From Argyresthia goedartella (lineage: Eukaryota; Arthropoda; Insecta; Lepidoptera; Argyresthiidae), in NCBI GenBank assembly GCA_949825045.1, contig OX463808.1, positions 29,945,674 to 30,009,673 on the forward strand: 64,000 nucleotides of DNA, in the 5' to 3' direction. This document shows, one piece after another, positions 1 through 9,567 of this stretch; positions within the stretch are counted from its first letter, which is position 1, and every line of letters begins with the position of its first letter. Under the pieces are notes generated by a model that was not told where the DNA came from, did not search any database, and saw only the letters and a program-made list of their open reading frames with translations. The position numbers and the translations under genes are program-made.

Positions 1-1815
1 TCCTATAGCGCTAGCGTCACATTGAACATAATATGTTTTTCCCGCCAATGGCTGACTCAAAATTATACTTTCTGAGAATTGATTTTTTATCTCGTCAAAA
101 GCACTTTGCATCTGCGCACTCCAGACGAACTTGACTCCAGACCGTAATAAATTGTACAATGGCTGTGTCAACGTTCCAAAATTTTTTATAAACCTCCTAA
201 AGTAATTTATGAACCCCAAAAACGCCCTCAATTGCCTGACAGTTCTGGGTGACGGATATAATTTAAGTGTTTCAATTTTGTCCGGGTCCATCTGCAAACC
301 TTGTGTAGACAAAATATGCCCCAATAACTTGACCTTTTTTTGTGCGAACTCGCTTTTTTTTAGTTTGCATGTGAAGCCCGCGTCTTTCAATTTACTCAGA
401 ACCGTGTCCACTTGAGACAAATGCTGTTCGAAGTCACCCTCAGTTAAAATTGCCAAATCGTCAACAAAATTTAGACAATATGACCTAACCTCTGGCCCTA
501 GAATTAAGTCCATCGCCCTCGAAAATGAACCCACACTGGTTTTCAACCCCTGAGGTAAAACGTTGTAAACATAACTTCTGCCTTGATATACAAAACCCGT
601 GTATCGTTTAGATTCGTCTGATAATGGTATAGAAAAATACGCATCTTTGATATCAATAACTCCTATGTAATTTATCCGGCGCCCGGATTGCAATATCTCA
701 CTCATTAAAGGTGTGGTTTCAACCTCACCAACCATTCCCATGTTTAATCGTCGTGCATCTAGAAGAATACGGACCTCTCCTGTTTTCTTTAATGTACAAG
801 TCAATGGACTGCTGAAATCCGTAGATTGCCTGCTAATAATACCTATAAATTCCATTTCTTCCAAACGTTTTGTTACTTTATCGCGATATGCGAACGGTAT
901 GGGATAGCTTCGTTTTACGAAAGGCGTTTCATCTCTCATTTTTATCTCATGTATATATTTATTTGTCCGACCTACTCTATCGCTAAACAACTCTGCATGT
1001 TTATTTAACACTGGCAATAACTTTGTTTTGTGTTCTACAGGTATTGATGAATTATTCACATATTCCTCTATCATATTTCTACTGGTATCTTGGTTCTGTA
1101 CTTCCATTGTACAACAGCAAAAATCCTGATTAGGGCCAGTACCTAATGGTATTTCACACATCCGCCCGGCACTTCGTATAATTAGCCTCTTATTACCCTC
1201 ACACATTAAACTGGCTCGCGTCTGTTGTATAAAATCAAACCCTAAAATTAAATCTTTAGGCACCCTTGTTAATACTAGCATTGGAGTATCGATAACGCAT
1301 TCACCTATCGTTAATGGTAACGTTACTAATTTATCAACCTTTTCCTTACTGACTCCAAATGCACCTGTGATTCTCAAACTTGGAATCGGTATTTCCGTCG
1401 GTTTTCCCAATTGACTGCACACTTCTTCGTATACTCTCCGACTTATTACGCTGATTTCGCTCCCCGAATCAATCAAACTCCTTACAACAATATTCCCAAT
1501 ACGCACATCTATCTCAGGTAATCTCAAAGTACTACATAACTCGCGCCCACACTCAGTCGAATCGTCGTCTCTGAATATCGTATGTAAACGTCTGTCATTT
1601 CGATCTCTATAATTCGATCTAGATTTTTCATCTAAACACATGGCATATCCGTGCGCTTTATGCGCTAATAATTGAATAAATTCATTCACACCCACGTTCG
1701 AATCCAAATTACACAAATCATACAGTCTATGCTTTTTCCCAATTCGATCGGCTGTCCACCCGAACCGTAATAAATATCTGAGCGCGAACGACCCGCGCGA
1801 GTCCACTAGTTTTTT
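1..1815 (-). CDS. pol: Ty3/Gypsy pol (protease, RT, start of RNase H), cut by window edge
   Basis: This is the pol frame of an LTR retrotransposon, read leftward and still open at base 1, so about 600 codons are visible. It lies in the -1 frame relative to gag and has no start codon of its own at the junction, so it should be made as a Gag-Pol fusion. In order it shows an aspartic protease (LIDSGSE, near 1450-1475), the RT palm with LPQG (near 550) and the catalytic box FVDDLAIL (near 435-460), the connection motif LRAFLGFINYFRRF (near 180-230), and the first RNase H block with QCDAS at 5-20. I found no stop in the stretch translated by hand. Integrase and any third ORF lie outside. Layout and RT box place it in Metaviridae; an Osvaldo/Ulysses-like lineage is possible but not shown. 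The open frame suggests a young copy. Confidence 0.88.
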
Positions 1816-2852
1816 GAATTCTGACTTATCGCATTATTCCTGTCACTTGAACTTTGCCCTGCCTCTGTATCTCCTGAACCCCTCTGAAACCCTATTGCCT
1901 TGAAGCTAGGCTGAGGCTGCCTGCCTCTACCGCGAAAATAACCGCGACCGCGCGTCCCAAATTCGTTTCGCGCCTTCGTTACCGCGTTATAATTATTACT
2001 GCGACTTATCGCGTTATAACGTAACGTATTTACCCGCATAGCTCGATATTGCCCACGCATGTAGCTATCCCGCCTTACGTTATTCGTATTCATAGGTTCC
2101 GAACCATGTATCGCACTTAATCCCCCATCGACATTCCGTTCTAAATGCCGAAGGAATTCGACCGCATCACGTATAGACATTGACTCCTTTCTAGCAAAAA
2201 ACGCTACTTGAATATCACGCGGCAACTGTCTGAAAATCGTGTTGATTTTCTCCGTATCAGTAAACGGTATCGTAAGCTCATATATGCTATTCAATTGAGA
2301 GGTAAAGAATTCTTCCATACTTTGACCTTTCTTAGAATCAAACTTCGCAGTTAGGAATCTTTGCTTAATTAATTCCTGTTCATTATCACCCCAGAATACC
2401 TCTCTGAAATCTTTTTCAAAATCCGAATAGGTTCGCCATGAGTCTCTGTATATGCTCATTCGAACTTTCGCAATTCCTACCAAACTATCCGTTGCCCATA
2501 TCAAAGCCCTAGAACTATCTCCCGAGACTTTAATATAAGCCTTTAAATCTCTTAAGAAAATCATCGGATTTTCCGAACTTCGCCCATCGAATGTCGGCAA
2601 CTTCTGTGTCATTTTCACAATGCATGATTGACGTTTTTCTACCGATTGTTCAAACGTCTCTAGTTCCTGTCTGTCAGTCTGTCTGTCCGAAGTCCTACTA
2701 GCACTGCTCGTGCTGGAACCCCTTTCCAAACTGTCTAATCTTTTCACTATTTCAGATAACAATTGCGTCACCTGCCCTGACGCCATTTCACTTGTGTGTG
2801 AAAGTGAATTTTGTGCTACCCGACTACCGTTTTTCCTAGGCCGGCCGGCCAT
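1806..2852 (-). CDS. gag: Ty3/Gypsy Gag, 348 aa, no zinc knuckle
   Basis: Intact 348-codon ORF directly upstream of pol. Gag forms the cytoplasmic particle that packages element RNA. Residues 1-80 are Ser/Thr/Gln-rich with a basic start (GRPRKNG). Residues about 82-235 look like a retrotransposon capsid domain: QKLPTFDG, then FLRDLKAY, a central W, the IKQRFLTAKF/GQSMEEFF region and FRQLPRDIQ. The C-terminus has no CCHC zinc knuckle; it has an RG-rich basic tract instead (RGRGYFRGRGR, about residues 298-311) that could bind RNA. The M at 2852 is the first in frame and follows a stop-rich leader. The stop codon (1806-1808) directly follows a slippery heptamer. The family call comes from layout and pol; Gag alone would be less certain. 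Confidence 0.8.
   Translation of the reverse strand: MAGRPRKNGSRVAQNSLSHTSEMASGQVTQLLSEIVKRLDSLERGSSTSSASRTSDRQTDRQELETFEQSVEKRQSCIVKMTQKLPTFDGRSSENPMIFLRDLKAYIKVSGDSSRALIWATDSLVGIAKVRMSIYRDSWRTYSDFEKDFREVFWGDNEQELIKQRFLTAKFDSKKGQSMEEFFTSQLNSIYELTIPFTDTEKINTIFRQLPRDIQVAFFARKESMSIRDAVEFLRHLERNVDGGLSAIHGSEPMNTNNVRRDSYMRGQYRAMRVNTLRYNAISRSNNYNAVTKARNEFGTRGRGYFRGRGRQPQPSFKAIGFQRGSGDTEAGQSSSDRNNAISQNSKN
1809..1815 (-). promoter_or_regulatory. -1 ribosomal frameshift site A AAA AAC at the gag-pol junction
   Basis: On the minus strand the last bases before the gag stop read A AAA AAC TAG in the gag frame. This is an exact X XXY YYZ slippery heptamer. Slippage back by one places the ribosome in the frame that stays open through protease and RT. 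Position, phase and sequence all fit programmed -1 frameshifting. I did not identify a downstream stem or pseudoknot. Confidence 0.75.
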
Positions 2853-3066
2853 TATTCCTATTAAACCGCCGTAGCTCGTACAAAGAATTGTGAAAACAAT
2901 GCCCCTTTTTTGCTTATTTCTTATTTACAAACTGAACTGTTTAAAATCGTTTCTACGTTGTGTTATTTTTAAAAGTAACGCGTTAGACCTTGATTCTTTT
3001 AGAATATCTAGGAATATCTAGGTATCAGACTATCTAGGATATCCTTCCGTCTCGGCATCAAAAATC
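2853..3066 (-). other. LTR-element leader and presumed primer-binding region
   Basis: Untranslated stretch between gag and the candidate LTR. The minus-strand sequence next to the LTR end contains TGATGCCGAGACGG within about 10 bases. That is where a primer-binding site should start, but I cannot match it confidently to a tRNA 3' end. Around 2995-3050 there are repeated 'tatctagga/tatctaggt' words. Confidence 0.4.
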
Positions 3067-4965
3067 TGTAGCGACCCCAGGCTAAGGTCTGAGCCGCCGC
3101 TAACAGTAGCTATGATCGTCTATTCTATCTATCCCAAAATGAGAGGACCCGATTCAGCTGTAAGATTTGTAAGTAAGAATGATAATTCTGAATTTCTCGT
3201 TCGTTGAGAAATTCGTTAGGCGTACAATAGTCGGGCGAAGTTTGGTTCAGGGAGTTACAGTTTCAAGTTAGACAGAGAAAGCATATATGTCCGCGAGCCG
3301 GTAATTCGCATCAGTCAGCGGTGTATTGCGCCAAAACGATCGTTGTTATATTTTATGTGATGGCACCATCTGGTTTTTGTATATATGAGCGCATTGGAAC
3401 ATCTTTTGGTTTAGTTTTAGTTTTAGTTTTAGTGATCGATCACAGTTATAGTATAGATATCCGTCGTAGTTTTACGACGTGAGTACTCAATGATATTTCA
3501 TGTGCTCGCTAGTAGCGGCTTGTGGTGGTTCCAATTATATATTTGATTCACGGCAATAACGATCTGAAAAGACCGGTTTACACAATTGCGATTTGAGTTC
3601 CGAAATGGGTTCTGAACTAGCGGTTACCTCAAAAGGTCCGTAACGTTTTGAAACCTTCAACTCTGCGCAATTTGAGCTGGATGTTATCGAAACGCAAGCA
3701 TTATTGTTTTAGGATATCTAACCCACACCATAGCGAAGTGCATAATTCGATAAATACCGAACTATGAATTCCACTAGCCGCAGCACGTCCTGGGCTGAGC
3801 CAAATCATATATACCGACTCAACTTACACATTAGATATCCAGCGAAATTTACATTTAATTTAAAAATGCAACTTGAATCCAATCTGACCCAAGGCAATGC
3901 AAAACACCTACCCGGACCTAAACAATGAACTTTAGACTGTAAATTGATCTCTTCGCGCGTCCCCGATAACACTCAAATGTCAAAATATCAACAGGATATG
4001 TTATCTGTGTTGACACCGGTTTAACTTTGTTCTGAATTTGTTATTTCCATCCGCGGAACCTCATCGATCAAACAGTCTCCCTATGCCCTGGCAACCTAGG
4101 TTTAGCCGCAACTTAACTCCTGTCTAGCCTAGTCTAAAAACCTAGTGTTATACCACGTCCATTATCGACACCACTCGAAAATGGTTGAGTTTGATTTGAA
4201 TGTGCTTGAATGTTTAACGACTGTGTGTGTGGGAATTTCAAAGCTCGCTAGTCGAAGGAATGAGGAGAGGATTAGCCCGCGAATATCCTAAGAGCCAATC
4301 CAGGAACCCTATGGTGAAGGAAAAAGGAATTTAGGGTCGCTCCAAGCCCAGACTCAGACTCAGATAAATTGACTTAAAAGTTCTTTCCTAACGACCCAAG
4401 GATAGTTTTGGAATTAGGGGTAGGTTGATATAAAGGTAGGAACCGAGGTATATCTCGGCGCTTCAGACACTCACGAAAACCCACTGAAACTTCGCAATCA
4501 CAAATTCGTATAGTTCTGACGCGTAACACGGCAGACAAAAACTGTTTAGAACTCGTGAGGCGACTGTCACAGTAGCTAGACGCTGAGACTGAATGCTCTC
4601 CCCTCCCAGACCCTCGTATTTATATGCCCCACATGCGTCCTTTGCAAATACGCTCTGCCCAAGCGAAGTTTCTTATCACTAACTACACAGGGTCCAATTT
4701 CAACCATGCCATGCAGATCCGCCGTTCTACAAATTGTGTGTACGCATATTCACTATGATCAACCGTAGGTTATCACTCAAATCATTTGGTACTGCCGATA
4801 CACAGAATCTGTTGATCGCTGACCAATAAAAGCTTGTTGCGATTAATTAAGCATTACCCGACCGCTAGGTGCGCGTAGCAAAGACCCACCAGAATGATAT
4901 TCAATCCAGAGGTGTCAGACCCTCCATCTCATACCTCAATCGCAATTGTATATTTGCAATCTACA
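3067..4965 (-). repeat. Candidate 5' LTR of the Ty3/Gypsy element (~1.9 kb)
   Basis: The boundaries are proposed from matching inverted termini, TGTAG at 3067 and CTACA ending at 4965. The left end sits where the leader and primer site should begin, and the right end abuts LINE sequence. The partner LTR is outside the window, so the two-copy test and target duplication cannot be checked. A TATA/initiator pair lies inside (4586-4624), giving a short U3 and an unusually long R-U5. A tandem (gtttta)n-like tract is at about 3406-3432. The boundaries could be wrong by hundreds of bases. Confidence 0.4.
4586..4624 (-). promoter_or_regulatory. Possible LTR promoter: TATA box and TCAGTC initiator
   Basis: On the minus strand TATAAA (4619-4624) is followed 35 bases later by TCAGTC (4586-4591), an insect-type initiator. 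The spacing is a little longer than the usual ~30. It is placed sensibly for transcription towards gag. The motifs are short and could be chance. Confidence 0.35.
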
Positions 4966-5007
4966 TAATAGCTTTCTCCGTATCGTTCCATAATAACCTT
5001 TCATTAT

Positions 5008-5556
5008 TTAGTTTTTCATAATTTTATTCAACGCGCAGCCAAATCGGCTCTGATCTTTACACATCTCGCAGGAATGTGACAAAAAAAACTTGACCTGAAC
5101 TGAAATTCCACGAATGAACCCACGCGTCTTTTTTTTTTTTTGCGAACTTTGCCAGTAAGCAACGCAAAACCCCCAAACGTTATCTGAACCGATTCTCGTA
5201 TTCAAAACAGCGCGGCGTTGGGCTAGCCCTCTATCACGCAGAATGAAGTATCTAATGTACCGACTCTCGTGTACCATTACAGCATCTCTAATGAAGGCAT
5301 ATTTTAGGGGTAAAATATTAAGTTTTTTAAAAAGAGGTTTACATGTTTCATCGATATTGGCTTTACATATTGCTCTAATACACTTTTTTTGAATTTTGAA
5401 TGCTTTTTCAACCTCCACCGAATTTCCCCACAGGATCAGGCCATAGCTGAGTACTGAGGAGACGTAACCGTGGTAGGCCATGAAAGCGGCTTCGATAGAG
5501 ACAGTTTGCCTCAATTTGTACAAAGCGTACACAAAACGATTTATTGAATTACACAC
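5008..5556 (-). pseudogene. LINE ORF2 C-terminal fragment
   Basis: An open stretch of 182 codons with the conserved region after the RT of jockey/CR1-type LINEs: SVLSYGLILWGN, a KAFKIQKKCIRAI block, PLFKKLNILPLKYAFIRDAV and YFILRDRGLAQRRA. It ends with a natural stop. The M is internal to the original protein, so this is a fragment and not a gene. Bases 5212-5251 also resemble the body of a SINE family in this window, in antisense. Confidence 0.75.
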
Positions 5557-5755
5557 CGACTCTACATGTTTTTTCCAATTTAGATTTTTGTCAATAGTGT
5601 GAAGAATTTAAAATTGTCAACTTCGGAAATTGTTTCATTGTTATAAGTAATAGAAATAGGATGTGCATTAGAATTATAAGAGATAAATTGAATAAATTTG
5701 GTTTTTTGTATATTAATTTGTAGATTATATTATTGTAGCCATTTTATAATGTTCC

Positions 5756-6700
5756 CTAGAGCAGTATTAATGACATTTTCAGAGTTATCTTTATTTTACA
5801 CTTTATTATTAACGTTGTATCATTAGCGAATTGCAAGCAGTCATGTAAGGTAGAGTTAGGAAGATAATTTACATATAGTAGGAATAGTAATGGTCCTAAT
5901 ACACTTCCTTGCGGTACTCCTGTGTTATTTACCCTAAAATGAGATCTATAAATTTTCTTTGTGGCGGTGCCGTTGTTTTCATGAATTTTACTTGTTTCGG
6001 TGCATTGTTGTCTATTTTCCAGAAAACTTCTTAGCCAGTTTAACGCTACGCCTGGAATTCCGAAAGAATTTAGGTTTTCTAAAAGTAAAAAATGGTTGAC
6101 AAAATCAAATGCTTTGCTCATATCAAGAAACAAAGCTATTGTTGGTGTATTTTTATTTAAATTTTGAGTAGCTATACGTACTAAGTCAAAACAAGCATGA
6201 ATCGTTTGATGAACCTTTACGAAATCCGTATTGTTCGGTACGGAGTATTTTGTGTTTTTCCAGAAATTCATTCAACCTCGCTTGCATCGCCTTTTCAAAT
6301 ACTTTTGAAAAAATTGGAACCAAAGAGATAGGTCTATAATCGGTAGGATCTAGTTTTTAAACAGGGGTTGAATCACACTAACCTTTAGCTTTTCGGGGAA
6401 GTACCCTACGACAAACGAGAGATTTATTAAATGAGTTAGAGGATAGCAGAACTTATACGCAGATCCTTTTATAATTTTTGTGATAATGTCGTCGAAACCA
6501 CTTGCGTTACTGTTTTTTAAGGACATATTAATGTTATATATTTCTGTTGGTCTTATAACTAATGTATTTTGATTCATTTGTGTTGTGGTATTCATTGATA
6601 AGATATTATTATTTAATTCACTATTGCATGTCAGGTTTATAAAATAATCATTCAAAATATTACAAATGTCATTGGGGTTTGAAAATTCTATGTCGTTCAA
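5756..6700 (-). pseudogene. LINE reverse transcriptase core, frameshifted
   Basis: Two open segments (6350-6700 and 5756-6271) joined by frameshifts cover the RT domain. Seen in order: SLKNSNASGFDD and PEKLKVSVIQPLFK, then in a shifted frame DYRPISLVPIFSKVFEK and YGFRKG, then FLDMSKAFDFVNH, GVPQGSVLGPLLFLLYVN and the catalytic box. The box reads FAND instead of FADD, losing one of the two catalytic aspartates. The copy cannot encode an active enzyme. Confidence 0.82.
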
Positions 6701-7139
6701 TTTGATTTCATTAATATTATTATTGTTTTTAATATCATTTGAAATTGACGATGTGAATATATTCCATGTAGCTTTACATTTATTTTCATGATTCTTTATG
6801 TATTTATAATTATGTAATTTCTGAGCTTTGTTTGAACATTGTTTGAGGATATTATTGTACTTTTATATTTTATCTTGTTTGTCTGTTTATTCGTTTTTGT
6901 TTGTCTGTATTTTAAGTAGAGAGAACGTTTTGTTTTACAAGATTTCTTTAAACCTTTTGTTACCCACGGTTTGTCTTTAGCTCGATTATTGATTTTAACT
7001 TTAATTATGGGAAAGCATAGATTATAAAACAAACATATTATATCATAAAATAGGTCAAAAGCTTCACAGCACATTCTAATACGTCTGAAAAAGACAAAGC
7101 AGCGATACATTCACTGAATTTTTTAATATTTTGAGCGTT

Positions 7140-7690
7140 AGTCTCTTTTAAATTCGAACCAGGTACTAATGGCTTTATGCTTCTTTGTGTCAAACTTCAT
7201 CTGGGCCGTCTCATGATCGGAGAGACCCAGTTTCAGTACAGCTGCCTTCGCGGATTTTATATTGCTCGCTATCTGATCAATACATGTATTTTGTCTTGTA
7301 AGATACTGTTTTTTTTAAATTTTGTAAGTCCTTTGAGTAGCTGTCCTGTTTAATTAAGTCAATATTCCAGTCTCCACATAGAACTCTTTTTTTATTTTTC
7401 AAAATAAAAATCATTTCCTTATTCCAGATTTATTTGCTTGCATTCAAAATATTTTTTGCTAATATTGCACACCCGCCTCTACTTTTTTTACGACAATAAT
7501 GTGAAACTAATTTATAGCCGTTGATCTTAATGTTTGATTCGGAGCCTTTCTTCACAAACGTTTCACTGAGACATACTATATCAACGTCTTTTCCGTTAGC
7601 CTTTAGATCTTGTAGTGAAGTCTGTAAAATCTCTAATTTCTTACCAGTACCTTGTATTGGGAGAAGGAGATAGTAGAAAATAAGTTGCAG
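7140..7690 (-). pseudogene. LINE apurinic-type endonuclease fragment
   Basis: The segment 7430-7690 reads GKKLEILQTSLQDL, VDIVCLSETF (the glutamate that binds metal), and SRGGCAIL. The segment 7140-7420, in broken frames, carries GDWNIDL and LSDHETAQ, which are the late endonuclease motifs. These are the hallmarks of the AP-type endonuclease at the start of LINE ORF2. Beyond about 7690 the similarity stops, giving the 5' truncation point. Confidence 0.7.
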
Positions 7691-8510
7691 CGAGGACCAG
7701 CTAGCGTACAAATACCTTGAACTAACCACAATATTTCAATCACAGACTTCCCCCAGCTGGCTGGAGAACAAATAAACGTATTCTCCTATATGTGCCTACT
7801 GTATAATGTGTACCTAAGGAAAACTCATGATTCAGGCATGCAGTCTACAGTCTACACCTTACCCATTGAGCTTACGAGCCCTTTCATAGGGAGAGTCGGA
7901 GACCCATTTTTCCGTGAGAGTAATTTTGCTCTCGTGTGGCGCAATGGTAGATGTGATTGTCATTTTCATTATTCATAGGATAACTGTGTTTGAGAATTAG
8001 TGGTGGGTACAAGAGTTCTGTAAAGACGACAGTAGTTCCAAATACAGTAGTTCTAAATACAGTAGTTCTAAGTTATGGACTCAGTTTTTAGACATTATAT
8101 GCCTTACTGAACCGTATATCTTTACTACAGCTATGTTATATCCAGTCCATTGTATGTTCATCAAAATAGACTTTTGCTAGAGGTAACATACTGCTGCATT
8201 TTCCAAACAAAGCCTTAAACGAATAAAGTGCTTGATTTATTGTTTCTTCTCTATTCTGGTGATTTAGTAAAAAAGTAGTCAAAAAGTATGCTTTCTTACG
8301 CTTTTACTAGTAACTTACACCATGCACTGAAACTACAAGTACCTCGACAACATTTTCCGTGAGTAGCGTAGTCTTTGATAAACGACGGCCTATTTCTATG
8401 ACGTTTTTCATGTCTAAAATCTTGGGTTTAATGACGTGCTCTGTACACCGAATGTTCAGCATTTTACCTCGTCTTTTCGCCATTAATTATTTTGTTTCTT
8501 TTTGTTTCAG
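7691..8510. other. Unassigned; short 15-bp tandem repeat inside
   Basis: No gene recognised. Bases 8029-8070 hold about 2.8 copies of a 15-bp unit, 'acagtagttctaaat' with one variant base. The rest is AT-rich DNA. Confidence 0.5.
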
Positions 8511-8569
8511 GTATGTTTCGTACAACTTTTAATGGATCTCGTATTTTGACCCTAGCTATGTCTGCGACG
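8511..8569 (+). other. Exon-like block with an open ATG frame
   Basis: A strong acceptor (a T-rich run ending tttgtttcag at 8510) is followed by 59 bases and then a canonical donor, ACG|GTGAGT, at 8570. Only one frame is open; it begins with ATG at 8513 and runs 19 codons to the donor in phase 0 (MFRTTFNGSRILTLAMSAT). The peptide has a short hydrophobic centre and resembles no family I know. It could be a coding first exon after a non-coding exon, or chance. It does not splice in frame to the block at 59407. Confidence 0.25.
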
Positions 8570-9334
8570 GTGAGTTTTGAAACATTTTCGAACTTTGGGG
8601 GAAAGTTTCATTTTCGAAAGTAAGTAATTTAAATTTGACGGTGCAGTAAGTTATATTATTTATATTTCACGTGGATTTATATGAATACTCGTAACTTTGA
8701 AAGGCCGAATCTAACATGAACGCCAAAGAACAGAAAGTTACTCCACAAACGCCACTACTATGATTATTTTCCCACCCAACTCTAATCTATCTTCCAAAGG
8801 CAATATCCCAAATTCATCAATCCACGAATCCCTATAACTTATGCCATTTCCTACCAAGACATTCTTAATATTTTATTCAGGCCTATTTAGGCTTTGGCTT
8901 TCCCGAACTAATCGACGAGTTCGATTACTCTCTCGCTTCAACCTCCTCAAGATCCTGAAAAAGAACGATCTCCCTACATCTCGACATGGGAGGGTGTAAG
9001 GGGATGACTTCAAGCTGTCATCCGTCGTCATCCATCATGGGGGGAGGAAATTATGCCCAAGATTAATAATAATAAGGTCGTTAATGTCATGACCCTTCGC
9101 CTATAGTGACTGGTGTATGCGATAATTCTGGTCTTGTTGGAGTTACGTAATGACTATTTGACTTCCATTTTTATGATGGACATTGATGGATTAGACCAAA
9201 ACCTTTTTTGTTATAAAATAGAATGAGAAAAATGAAGCTAAATCAAACTTATTTAGTGCAAATATTCATATCTTGGTGATATGTAAAATGATTTTGCAGG
9301 AAGCTTTTTTATTTCATGACAAAACGGATACATT
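8570..9334. other. Unassigned AT-rich sequence
   Basis: Nothing recognised. If 8511-8569 is an exon this would be intron. A short (taa)n tract is near 9064. Confidence 0.4.
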
Positions 9335-9567
9335 TTTGAATGTATAAACATTTACATATACGCACATACATTGCTTCTGGCCCCACACTAGGATACCCTG
9401 TGTCGTGGGAACCAGATACAACGACATCACACACAGATACAACGACATCACACACATATAAACATCGAAGACCTGTGGATTTATTTTTCTTTATCCATAG
9501 CTGGGGATCGAACCCGGACCTCTCGCATGGTAGGCAGAGCCCCAACCTCAGCGCCACAGAGGTCGTC
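9335..9567 (-). mobile_element. SINE family A, copy 1
   Basis: Minus-strand tRNA-derived SINE. Its head (right end) has an A-box-like TGGCGCTGAGGTTGG and a B box GGTTCGATCCCC, so it carries an internal polymerase III promoter. The body contains 'gtgtggggccagaagcaatgtatgt', shared with three other copies. A 21-bp unit ('atacaacgacatcacacac' core) is duplicated at 9414-9456. Non-coding. Confidence 0.8.

Larger units (their letters stand above)
4966..7690 (-). mobile_element. Degenerate jockey/CR1-type LINE (endonuclease and RT)
   Basis: Minus-strand non-LTR retrotransposon remnant whose endonuclease-to-RT order is kept but whose reading frame is broken many times. Endonuclease pieces lie at 7140-7690, RT at 5756-6700 and the C-terminal region at 5008-5556. 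It is 5'-truncated near the start of ORF2. Its 3' end stops where the candidate LTR begins (4965/4966), so the LTR element may have inserted into this LINE's tail, making the LINE older. Confidence 0.8.

Noticed and set aside
3067..4965. An intact env or third ORF for the LTR element
   Set aside because: None lies in the visible part; the 3' half of the element is outside the window, so nothing can be said.
9480..9567. tRNA gene-like A and B boxes at 9.5, 14.9, 19.3, 20.0, 26.5, 32.6 and 46.7 kb
   Set aside because: All sit at the head of repeated SINE copies and lack a foldable full cloverleaf, so they are not called as tRNA genes.
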